Source: Xiphias gladius
Taxonomy: Eukaryota; Chordata; Actinopteri; Istiophoriformes; Xiphiidae
DNA length: 64,000 bases
Assembly: GCF_016859285.1 (NCBI RefSeq)
Contig: NC_053407.1
Coordinates: 5,944,857 to 6,008,856 of the forward strand
Direction: 5' to 3'
The position numbers and the translations under genes were made by a program. Shown in pieces: positions 48,411-59,301 of the stretch; the stretch's first letter is position 1; each line of letters opens with the position of its first letter. Under the pieces are notes generated by a model. It was given only the letters and a program-made list of their open reading frames with translations. It searched no databases and was not told the DNA's origin.

Positions 48411-51400
48411 CATCTTTGGGCCAAGAGTGGGCATAGGGGAGCAGCCAGGAGGTGGAGACAGCAGAACGTTGCTGAGAGCGAATCTTCAACGGGCTAATTA
48501 CTGGGATGCGGTTATTATCACCTGTAGGAAAAAAACAGAAAGTAGTGATAGCGAACTGAAACTGTGCTAAGAATTTCTAGACCAAGACCCCAAAACAAGT
48601 GAGGAGAGTTTCATTGTGTGCCTTTATTAAAAAAAACACTACTCATGTCCTGAGAGACATACTGTACCTGAAACCCATGACCCATATACAGTATAATGTA
48701 TTGTATGGTATTGTTTAATCGAGAGTATATCAGTGTTTGATTCTCCAAGGTAACATTTACCAACATAAAGAATCTGATGTAACTGTCCTTTATGCAATTT
48801 GGCTTTAGAAACTATGAAGTAACCTAGTAAAGGAACAGAGGGTGGAAGAGAGCAGTCACTGTGTGCAATTGGAGTTTTTACACAGGCTTCAGTTGCTTCA
48901 AATATAGCTGCATTTGGTTACTTCCTACTTTGGGGCCTGACAATAATGGCTGAATGAAGATTTAAAGACTTCACAGGTAACACTTCTGGACTGGGTTGCA
49001 CAGGCTATACATAAATCCATCACTAAGTTTGTGTGTAAAGTCATCTATAAGTTCTCAGTAACTACTAGCTTCTTTCAAAAAAAGGGATATATTAATACGA
49101 GTGGCATCCGTAAAACTTAAGAAATGTCTTAGCTAGTAAAAACTTTAGTAATGTGTAAATTGATTGCTAGGAAACATCAGTGGCGTCATCCACTCAAAAG
49201 CAATCAAGTCACTGCAACATCATAAGCACATATCTTCCAAAAATAACAGTTTTGGGGGACAAATGATATACTAGCCTTAACTGCCACTCCTATGCAAAAG
49301 TAATTTTGCATAGGAGTGGCAATATTTTGTCTTATTTCAATCTGCATACATGGAGAAATATGTGTGTTTCAGGGTTAGTACTCTTCATACAATTTTGGGT
49401 CATTTTGCAAAACTTTATTGGTGCAACATTTTGCAGTTGAAGGTATGTTGTGTTATTTTTGTGAAAAGTAATTTAAAATCTCTCCAGTTTATGTCATAAT
49501 TAAAAAAACATTTGATCAAATGTCACACATATGGGCCATATTCCATATTTTCTCTTTTACTCTTGAAACTATGTTGGCTTAGGTGGGGAGCCTGCTTGTG
49601 TTACATCTGTTTTTGATGTAACACAAGCAGAGACCATTTATGCAAGAAACCCTGTGAATGCTTTATTTCTATACATCTGCATACATGTGGGTTTCTTGCT
49701 TGACTGCTTATTTTGTAATATATTGAAGAAAAAACATATTTTAGGTTATTTATTTCTTTTATGAGAATTTTAATTATCTTTGGAATGTTAGTGTGTATAT
49801 TGTGCTTTCATCTTTCCTCTTTTTATTCTGGACTTTCCCTGAGAAGGCACAGAGAGCATTAATGCAAGAGAGACCAGACCTTGTGCATGTGTTTCTCTAC
49901 TATTGCAGGGAAGTTATGATGTAGTCTTGCAATAAAGTCCTGGAAGAGTTGACCCTAGTCCACTGTACAACACAACACAGACAGACCTGCAACATATACG
50001 AAGTAGTAGTGCTTCCATAATATTAGTTTCATCTCTTACCAGAGATGATCACGCGGAGGGTCTTGGCCACTCCAGCCCACGGTGGACCCAAACAGATGAA
50101 AGCTTTGATGTATTTGTCTTTCCAAGCCTGAGGCTGCTGGTTGAGGAAGTACAAGGTGTACATGTTGCCCATACTGTGAGCAATGAGCACCACAGGCCCA
50201 CCAGCTTTCTCTGCCATCTGTTCAATCATCTGCTGCAGTGCCAGGAAATACTCTTTATTCTCATCTGGAAGAGGAACAAAGAATGACAGAGAAGATGAGT
50301 AAACAAATTCCCCCCACTGGCCGTGCTGTGAAATTTTCTGCATTTCCAATATTAGGGTAGAGTGCTTCTAAGAACTGACATCTGATTATTTCCTGGTTTG
50401 GACAGAAAAGCTCGAACAGCATTGGACCAGTTCAAAAATATGGCTTGATGGGTATAGTTTCCCACACTTCCCAAGGTTATTTACACCTATTTATTCTGAC
50501 TTCACTGCCTTTAATACCCATTTCAAAATAAAAATCCATGACTGTCAGGAACAGTGTTTAAAAAGATGTGCTCAAATTTATAAAATTATCATCATCCAGT
50601 TTTTTTTGTTTGTTTGTTTGTTCCCTCATATCACGCCAAGTAATAAACACTGAGTCCGAGCTCACAAGATGTACAATAAGTTTTGTTCATTTTAAGGTCT
50701 GCAAATCATTTAACATGCCTGCTAAGTGACCCTTTAAATTTCTTAAATCCTGAATTAAAGGGATTGTGTGTAAGAAGTTGGCCAAACGTCAACTTCATCC
50801 TCCAAACAAATAAGTGGCAGCATATTACCAGAAAGTTGGGATCTCCCTTTCCATTCCTCTGTGCCATAGTCAGACTGGCCATAGGGCATACCGGGACAAA
50901 TCCCAGTGGGCCACCACATCGGTGGACCATCAAAAAAATCCAGTTTTTTGTTGACATATTGCCAAACCTGCGTGGATTGGGAAAATGTTTTCCACACAGG
51001 TTTATCTTGCGATCTGATTATATAACTTTTAGGTTGTTTTCTTCAGTTTTTGTTAGACTGAGGTTGACAATTCCACACCCAGTCTGCCCAGTAAGAGAGA
51101 CAGGGAAGATGTAGTGGTTGCAGGAGTAGAGGACAAGCCATGAGAAGTCGAGGAACGCAAGGGAGAGTAGCTAAGGCAGCAGCATCAATAGCTGAGCTTG
51201 AGGAAAGAGAGGAGAAATGTTGCAGAGAGAGGACAGCTGCAACACAGGTTTATAGCCTACCAGTTACTACTTATTCATCCTCTCATGTTGGACTGAGGGC
51301 AGACTGGATGCCACAGTGACTTACTATTGCCTCTTGAGGTACAAAGTTCTATTACAAGACGGTACAGGCTGGGGCTAGCTGGTTAGCTTGCTAACTTCAG

Positions 51401-54400
51401 TAGATATCTCTGCAACACAATACGTAGATGTCTTTGACATAAAGTCAAAACTGTTATTTCTTCACATTCTTTTGATAATCTTAGTTAATTTCTGAATGTT
51501 TAAACTAAAATACTTACATATTGCCTCTTTCAACACAGAAATACATCACAAGGAAGCAGTAACGTATCCTGTCTGTATTTGTCGTGTGTTTTAATTGTGT
51601 CAGCTGCTTAAACCCACAAATCACAGACAGGATCTCCAAAGACCAGTTAATATACTGTATGTTCTTCTGTTCTAGTGAGGAACAGCTACACGAGCCAGAC
51701 CAGTCTCTCAAGTTCTTTTGTGTGATCAATGTATTTTAGATTTTACAGGTGAGGGTTCGACATTCATGGGTTAGGGTAAAGACTGAGGGAATAGATGTTA
51801 ATCAGGGCTCACTACCAGCATTTCTTTGAGTGTGTTTATGCGTGTTTGCTTACTTGGGGCTTTCCTCCAATCATAAGGAGCTCCTCTGACATCGTCATCT
51901 CTGGTGTAGCCCCAGTCTACCAGCGCTTGCACTATAGTAAAGAAATACATGCCTAGTAGATAGACACACACACAAACACAAGAAAGAAAAAATAAATCAT
52001 CATACATTCTAGTCTCTTACCCAAAACATGAGCACTGACAAAAGTGACAATCTGATTCTTGTCTGTCTATCTTTGTGAGAACCCATTTGGCCCTTGCGCG
52101 TGAGGACTTTTTTGGAGGATATTTTAAACGGTTCTCACTTCTCTAAGGGACTGTTTGGTTTTGTGCCTTCAACTCACCCACACTGCGTTTGCTGGGGTCC
52201 AGATACTCCAGTGAATACGTCTGTCCGAACCCCGGGACACGAATGTCCACACCTGGAGGAGACAAGGTGGTGTGTGTGGTCCTGTTGTACATCAATCTGC
52301 ACATATACAAAAATTGTGACAAGAAGAACTTTATCAGGATTAGTTCTGCATCTGTGCTGAACCACACACACTCACAAACACTGTATATACTCGCTATCAT
52401 TCCACAGTTGCAAATGTAAGAAAAGACATCTTGGTTTAGCGAGCAGAAGTGAACATATAGGGAAAATATTTTCAACATTTTTGTACATTTTTGAAAATCA
52501 ACAAATCTATGATTGTTAGATAAGGACTCACAATGGCTTTGGATATTTTCTAAACAAATTCTAATCAGCTTTATAATTTTTTTTTAACTTATGAGGGTTA
52601 AAACTCTGAATTTCACCTTCCTTTACCAAAATGTATTTAAGTTATTTCACTAAAACTGCCAATTGTTGACTTACACAGTTACACCTTTGCAGTATCCATT
52701 TAGCCCGATGCAAACATGAAAACATGTACAAACATTTACAAACCTGTAGCACAACTGTCATTTCTCACACACGTATACTTTTTAGTCTGTCATTCAAGTT
52801 GTCTAGGTTCTAGGTAATTTTATGTACATGGATTAGACCAGGGCAGTGTTCTTGATAGGTGATAACTTAGTTGGCTTGATTGGATTGCTAATGTTTTCAC
52901 ATTAGCCTGGATATTCCAGATCTCTGAAGCTGGTTTAAAATGTATCCAGAGCTGTAGACCTTAAAGTCCTTAAAGCAAGACTATGTCACTTAAAATAAGA
53001 AATAACACATTATTCCTCTTACAAATAAAAAGTTGATTTCATAAGCACTAAGAAGTGTAGCTGCTTTATTCAATACATTCAGAGGTTTTTCTACTACAGT
53101 CTTAATTGGTCTGGTATGACCACTACCCTCTGATTGCTAATGTCAGCAAACTTTGGATAGATACTTTTGTGTAAATGAGATTACTGAGGCATTTTAAAGA
53201 CTTTACAATTCTTTACTTGTGCTACTGCTAAATGTTTTAGTTGTCTTGCAAATGTCAATTGTGAACACAGTGGCTACTAATGAAAAAGCTACATAGGCTA
53301 GTTTTAAGCCCAAACTTATTCATGGTTGATTTAACTAATTGTCAGGAACAAATGACTCAATTTCTAAGAGAGATGCTGAGAAATGCTGTCATTAGATGTC
53401 AGATGGCAACATGTAGGTTGTTGAGAAATTGTCTGATCTGTTGGTGCAATTCTTACAATTTCAGAATTTTCACAATAGTGAGTTAGTTATACTGACATGA
53501 CAAAATACAGTATGCAACAAAATAAAATAAATGTAGTTTGGGATAGTATTAGTAATGAAAGAGCAATTTAACCAAATGTTTTCGATTAGAATATGTTTAA
53601 GGTGGTTAGACAGCTTTAAATTAACTATTGTGCAGCTTCAATAAAAAACGTTCTGTTTGTAGTCTTTGTCATGGCAGCCGATCAAGTGCAATCATTCGAT
53701 CAGCCAATTATATGAATATTGATCATGGTTTCCACTATCTATTAATATTGCCCTCATTTCACAATGAACAAACCGTACACCATTACTGAAGATAACTTTG
53801 TTCAAGATTAACAAATCAGTCCTCTGACTGCACTATTTAATTGCTTAATGGCGAAGTTCTCATTACAAGATAAATGTAGTTCACGGTTCTCATCTCTAAA
53901 TGAATAAAAAATGCAATACATATTTTCTGAAAACAGATTTTGTTCCAGTAAAACAATAACAAAACATATAACAGAATAAGTTGAATATTTAGAGCACAGT
54001 CAGACACAATATCAAGCCTTGAAGTCTTTTTTTAGTTGATAGCTGATGGACACCTTAAAGGCATGCTATCTCACCCTCTGTTTCCTTCCTTTCCTTGCTG
54101 ATAAATGCAGGGTTCAAAGGTCAGATTATCCAGTGTAGGTTGATTAGTGTTCGTAGAAAGTCAGCCAGGTCATTGAATCCATCTAGCTACTCCCTGATGA
54201 AATTTGGAATTTGCACCACGCCGTGTTTTTACAAAAATCAAACTTTCCCCATAAAACAGTGAAGGGAAAATATACTATCCTATTTGGTCACCACAGAAAA
54301 ATACTACAATATGGTTAATTATATTTTATGATTAACTATTACATAATAATAGTTCATTATAATATATTTTAAAAAAGGCTGTTTTCAACATTTAAAAATG

Positions 54401-57400
54401 GCAGCATCAGATTTCCCTGTTACTTTGATGCCATAAAACTGGAAAAATGGGACCTCATCAAACATTTTACAAGAGAAAATTCATTTTGTGTATTTGGTGA
54501 GGTGAAGAAATCCATCAGTGACTGACAAACCTTACTTTATTGATGATTGTATGTAAACGTTAAGACTCAAGCAAACAGAGACACCCATGCCATACCTTAT
54601 GTTGTCTATCCAACAGTCTATGGCTACAGGGACCAGCAGCTCCAGGTTGAGCCACAGAGTGAAAAAGGAGTCAGTCTTCTTATAGCAGATGTAATGGACA
54701 ACACTGGGTTTATCCAGCTTTGCCTCCAACTGGTTTCCTAGATCCCCAGGAACTGCAAAAGCAATGTGAGCTAAGAATTACTGCCAACTCACTTTGATAC
54801 ACTGGCAATATTTTATAACTTTTATTATGTATAAAGTAATCAGTAATTGACGAAAAAGAATGGTAATCAATAATCAAACCTATTATCAGGCTAAGCAGGT
54901 TGCTTAGTTTATTTGCTAAGTTTCGCCTTCTTGCTTTTTAGTCATGCTTTCAGCATGGCTCTAGGGATGGCAGTGTCTGTCAGTTTCTTCCACCAATTTG
55001 GTCCACATGGAAATATCTCAACAACTATAATAGTCTGTAACAGTGATCTGGACTGGACTATGGAATGGGTCCAGAAGATGAAACGTAATGATTCCCTGGC
55101 TGTTCCTCTAGCTCCACCATGAGGATCTGTGGTTTTAAGTGAAATGTCTCAACAACTTCTGGAATGATTACCATGACATTTGGTACACAAATAGAAGCCC
55201 CCCTTACGAAGAAATGTTATAACTCTGGTGACCTTTACTTTACCTTTACTAACCTTTACTTTTGTGTAGTTCCACCATAAGGTCAAAATTTCCCTTTCTG
55301 CAATGCTTTGCTTTGCTTTATGACCAAATACTTACTAAACTAATGACATTCCCATCATCCTCTACTTTACTTTATGTTTTTAATAACTCGAAAATGTCAG
55401 CAAATGCACTAAACCAATTTGGCAAACATGGTAAACATCATACCTGCTTAAAATCAGCACTTTAGTGCTGCCATTGTGATCTTATTAGCGTGCTGACGTT
55501 AACATTTAGCTCAAAGGAAAGCTGTACCTAAGTTCAGTCCCACAAAGCTCCTGGCATGAGTATACACACTTGTTCTTTCCTCCATGTAATCAAACATACA
55601 CAAAACACTGCAAATAAGTCCAAAGAAATTTATACTCATATACACAGCCAATTCTCCTGATGGTGGGGCTATAGCAAATGTCTTCATCACTTTGAAAATT
55701 CTAAAAAAAAAAAAAAAAAATCCACCATACATTTTTGAAGTTTACAAATAACTGATTTTTTTTTTTAAACGTAACTAAATTTGACTATTTAATTTCGCTA
55801 TCATTGGTTTAAATATCACAAAAGTACTGAATAACATGTTTCAACATGAAAAAGTTAAATGACTACTTGGGTCCTATAACACAAAGATATGTCAGGATGC
55901 TACAGTTACAAAATAAAAAAGGTAATATATGTAAATATATGAATGTTTAATTGACAGCACATTCATTTATCCTGAAATTTGAAAGTATTTACAGAGTAAA
56001 CACTTTGAATATTAAAATAGGTTCCCTATTTAGTCAAAATGTGAACTTCACACATATCAAAATATTTGGTAATAAATTGTCAAGCTTTTAATTTTTTAAT
56101 TTCTACTTTTCTTTTCTTTTAATAACACTGAGCCACACTTTCCAGAATTAACCACTATGATGCAAATTCAAATATTATACAATATGGAAATACTGTATCT
56201 TTCTGATTGTGGTGAATTCTGAATATATATTAAAACTTGCAATGGTCAATGTATTTCCTCTTTAAGCTTTTTGTTTAGCTCTTTGTCCCACTCTAAAATT
56301 CTTACATAGTTGAAAAGACCTTTCTGGTTGCCTCGCTGTCAGTGTAACACAACTTTACAAAAGCTCCACACAGGCTTTTGTTCATAACTGTAATAATGTA
56401 GAGTTTGTGGTTGTCTTTAGAAATGAATTTGAGAGTCAATAGTCAAAGTTTTGTTCAGTGGCAATTTGGACCCACTGTACTAGTAATGATTGAATCACAA
56501 GACAGTCAGTAGTATCTTGCCTAAGACAGAAGAGAGGAAACACATTTCTTTTTCTAATGCTACATTGATTTGTGTGTTATAACACCAATCCCTTATCTTA
56601 AACAATGTTTTGAAATCTGCAGGGACCTGGGTTTGTAACGGCAGCATTATGATGTGAGCCGTTTAAGAATAATTATTTAGAGATAAGTAACAAGAACAAC
56701 TTTTGGGTTGTGACCCAACCTTACTGCAGGAGGAGATCGCTAGAAAAGGCTGAAGATAGGGAACTAGTAAGAATTTGTAGAGAATCACTTTATTATGTAG
56801 CGGAATACTTGCAGAAATTTAAACATACATATGGTACATCCACAGATACTGGCTGATTAACAACAATCACAAACAAACAGTAAAAGATCACTGCGGATCA
56901 AACTGTTACACAGATTCTTATCATACACTCATGTAGTCAGACAAAGGTTGTGGTTGGGACTAAGCCAAACACAGATAAGATTCCTCTAAACCTAAGCCCC
57001 TTTCAATGAAGGAGTGGAAGAAGAAAAGGAATTGCAGAGATTTAAACTGGTAATAGATCTTTTGTAGTAAATCTTAACCTGGATTTGGAATTGGAATTTA
57101 TATAAAAGTTACACACTTTATTGTAAGACTAAAACAGAGTCCAGAAAACTCCATATAGAGACTTCTCCAGTATCCTATAAACTTAACTGGCTGCAGTGCT
57201 GGAGAGTCAAATTCTGCTCCAACTCAGTCATATGATCAAGGGACTGCTCCGACTGTAAACAATCAGCCTTAACACACGCGCGTGCGCGCGCACCCAAACA
57301 GTTCTAATTCACTGCAGACACAATGGTTGAATGTGCACTCGATCTCGCAAATGTATGTCAACATAGTGTGGTAATCAATGTTTTTTCTTGGTGATAATCC

Positions 57401-58128
57401 TCCTAACTGACTTCAAGCCGAACTCCGATCAAGAATATAGCAATTTTGGACGCCTTTCTGTAAGACAAAATTTAATCTTCGACAAATGATGACTAAGTAC
57501 ATTTTCGGAATGCAGGGCAACCCGTTTTCGATACTACACAAACATAATATTAAAAACTGCATTTTTTCCGAATACAGTGCTACGTACAACCTGGTACACG
57601 CCTCTCTCCACGATGAATCGCTGGATCTTTTGATGGAAGAAGAAAATGGGACCAACAGGCCAAACATTTAATAAAGTTAAAATTGAATTAAAGAATATAC
57701 AGCCTGGGTGGATATGTGCAAGCCGATTTGAGCAATGGCCAAGAAGTAATTTGAAAAGCACCGAATGTTACTTTGAGTTTCATATGATGTTTGCAACGAG
57801 CAAGGATATATTAAAATGGTGATATTTCGCATTAAGTTTGCCCTACCTTGACTATCAACAACCGTCGCTAACCGTTGAGGTGACAGAGGGGTGACAATAA
57901 GTTGTGCGATTATTTGGAAACAGATGGTAAAGTGAACAAGCCTATAAACGCTGTAAAACACTGAGGAAAACACTTACTGAGGACCACGGGAGGTCTTGGG
58001 GGCTGACAAGACTTGTAGTCGAGACATTTCTCCGGTGGTCTCCCGCTGCTCCTAGCTGACAAGAGCAACAATAACAAACCGACTAGAAGCTGCGAAGAGA
58101 AAGCGGTTATCCGGTGCCAACCCGCCAT
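47159..58128 (-). CDS. pla2g15: Lysosomal phospholipase A2 / group XV phospholipase A2
   Basis: Complete gene for the lysosomal acyltransferase/phospholipase of the LCAT family. Exons: 58128-57978, 54752-54596, 52296-52178, 51952-51854, 50264-50040, 48521-48409, 47560-47159. They sum to 1266 nt, 421 residues (human 412). Residues 1 to about 29 are a signal peptide ([16 protein letters not shown]). The next segment has about a dozen more residues than human and two added cysteines (KCLDYKSC). Then come [15 protein letters not shown], the lid region with CWIDNIR, and [10 protein letters not shown]. The nucleophile is Ser206 in AHSMGN. The acid lies in FGDGDGTVN (about 366-374) and the base is His401 in [22 protein letters not shown] is diagnostic for PLA2G15. 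The donor of exon 6 sits inside a GT repeat. lcat lies 1.2 kb upstream in the same orientation. Confidence 0.98.
48303..48408. repeat. (CA)n microsatellite forming the pla2g15 exon 6 donor
   Basis: Three CAGTG-separated CA blocks (48316-48350) are followed by a pure AC run to 48408. The run ends exactly at the exon: on the minus strand the junction is GATGAG|GTGTGTGTG, so the first intron bases are repeat units. Confidence 0.95.
49282..49699. repeat. Cluster of three hairpin-forming inverted repeats in pla2g15 intron 5
   Basis: Hairpin 1 has an 18-base perfect stem (49282-49299 with 49304-49321, TGCCACTCCTATGCAAAA) and a 4-base loop. Hairpin 2 has a 16-base perfect stem (49592-49607 with 49615-49630, CTGCTTGTGTTACATC) and a 7-base loop. 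A third pair of 11-base arms (GCAAGAAACCC, 49642-49652 with 49689-49699) encloses 36 bases. The phrase TCTGCATACATG occurs twice (about 49341 and 49676). No coding potential is seen. It may be an unrecognised foldback element. Confidence 0.85.
54945..55515 (-). repeat. Teleost interspersed repeat copy in pla2g15 intron 1
   Basis: Same family as 9020-9475, reversed. It contains GGCTCTAGGGATGGCAGTGT, TCTCAACAACTATAATAGTC, CTAGCTCCACCATGAGGATC and, at the far end, GCGTGCTGACGTTAACATTT. This copy is longer and includes an internal part absent from the other. Confidence 0.7.
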
Positions 58129-59301
58129 GGCTCCTGATGTCTCATAGCCAAATGGTCATGGCGTCTAGCTTTGGTTTGTATACTTCTTCGTTGTAGTGTG
58201 TCTGGTTTGCTGTTTTTCCCTGATCGTTTACCACAACGTAACGGTTGACGTTGATTGGCGACCAAAACGGTGGCGATCACGAGATTCTCAAAAGATTATA
58301 GAGCAATCCACCCGGGAAGGCAATTTCAGCGATCTAGTCACAAGTAATCGAACTCAGATGTAGTCCGACGGACGCAAAGAAAGATTAAGTTTGACATTTG
58401 CAGATGATAAACTAATCATTTGACACGTGTGACTTTTGTTACCAGAGATGCTTTATTATAAACGGAAACATTCAAACTTGGCATGCTACACGGCAATATA
58501 AAATATCCCTATTATTTTATATCGTTTTATCGTCATTTTATCTTTATCATTTTATGTGCGTGTACAAGCTACTATATGTGCCTGCGGAAAAAGTGATTGA
58601 ATGATCATTTTTCGAATTTTTTTTTAAATATATTTTCTAAAAATATATTATAAATGGAAATATTGCAATTATATCATACACAATAAGAATAAGCGGTGAG
58701 GTCGCTATAACCTATCTATTCATTACAATCACGCTCTAACTACCCATATAATATGACAAATGTGTCATGTTGGCGTGTGTGTACTTAAATATAATAATGA
58801 TGTGATGATTAATTCATCATCCATCAAAAGTAAATAAACCAGAATTGTGTTTTTTTAAAGATGTGTCTAACAAGATTTGAAGTTGACAAGACTGTCACAA
58901 AACTACGAGATCAAAGAAACCATCATAAAAAAATCCCTATTACTCTGTTTGAAATTATTGTGATAATGATGTGTATCACGATTACCACTGTATGTCTCAT
59001 CATGATCACCATCAAATATAAGGGAGACACAACAAAATAGCATGGGAAAATGGGGGTTAAACCTATATTGCAAGTCATCAGCATTTAGTTTTGATAAGGG
59101 GGTCGCAGTTATGGGCTGGGGGGTCAGGGTTAGGTTAGGTGCAAGTCCATATTGGTTTGGAACTGTTGCACTTACTTGGGCCAAGACGGGGGTGTTAATA
59201 AATGTCAGAGATATCTGGAATGTGTTTTTTGACACCCGAACAGACTCAAAAGTCAACTATGTAAAAATCCCGCATTCCAATTTTATTTTGTTTTTAACCT
59301 C
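58129..59301. other. pla2g15 promoter and lcat 3' flank
   Basis: The first 250 bases upstream of the pla2g15 ATG have several CpGs and probably hold its promoter; no TATA box is clear. On the minus strand an AATAAA at 59287-59282 is only 15 bases past the lcat stop and could serve it, giving an unusually short 3' UTR. The remaining sequence is AT-rich without a supported gene. Confidence 0.5.

Noticed and set aside
56640-57420. Possible unrecognised mobile element in pla2g15 intron 1
   Set aside because: The composition looks different and a CGCG-rich spot occurs at 57278-57292, but I found no terminal repeats or coding motifs.
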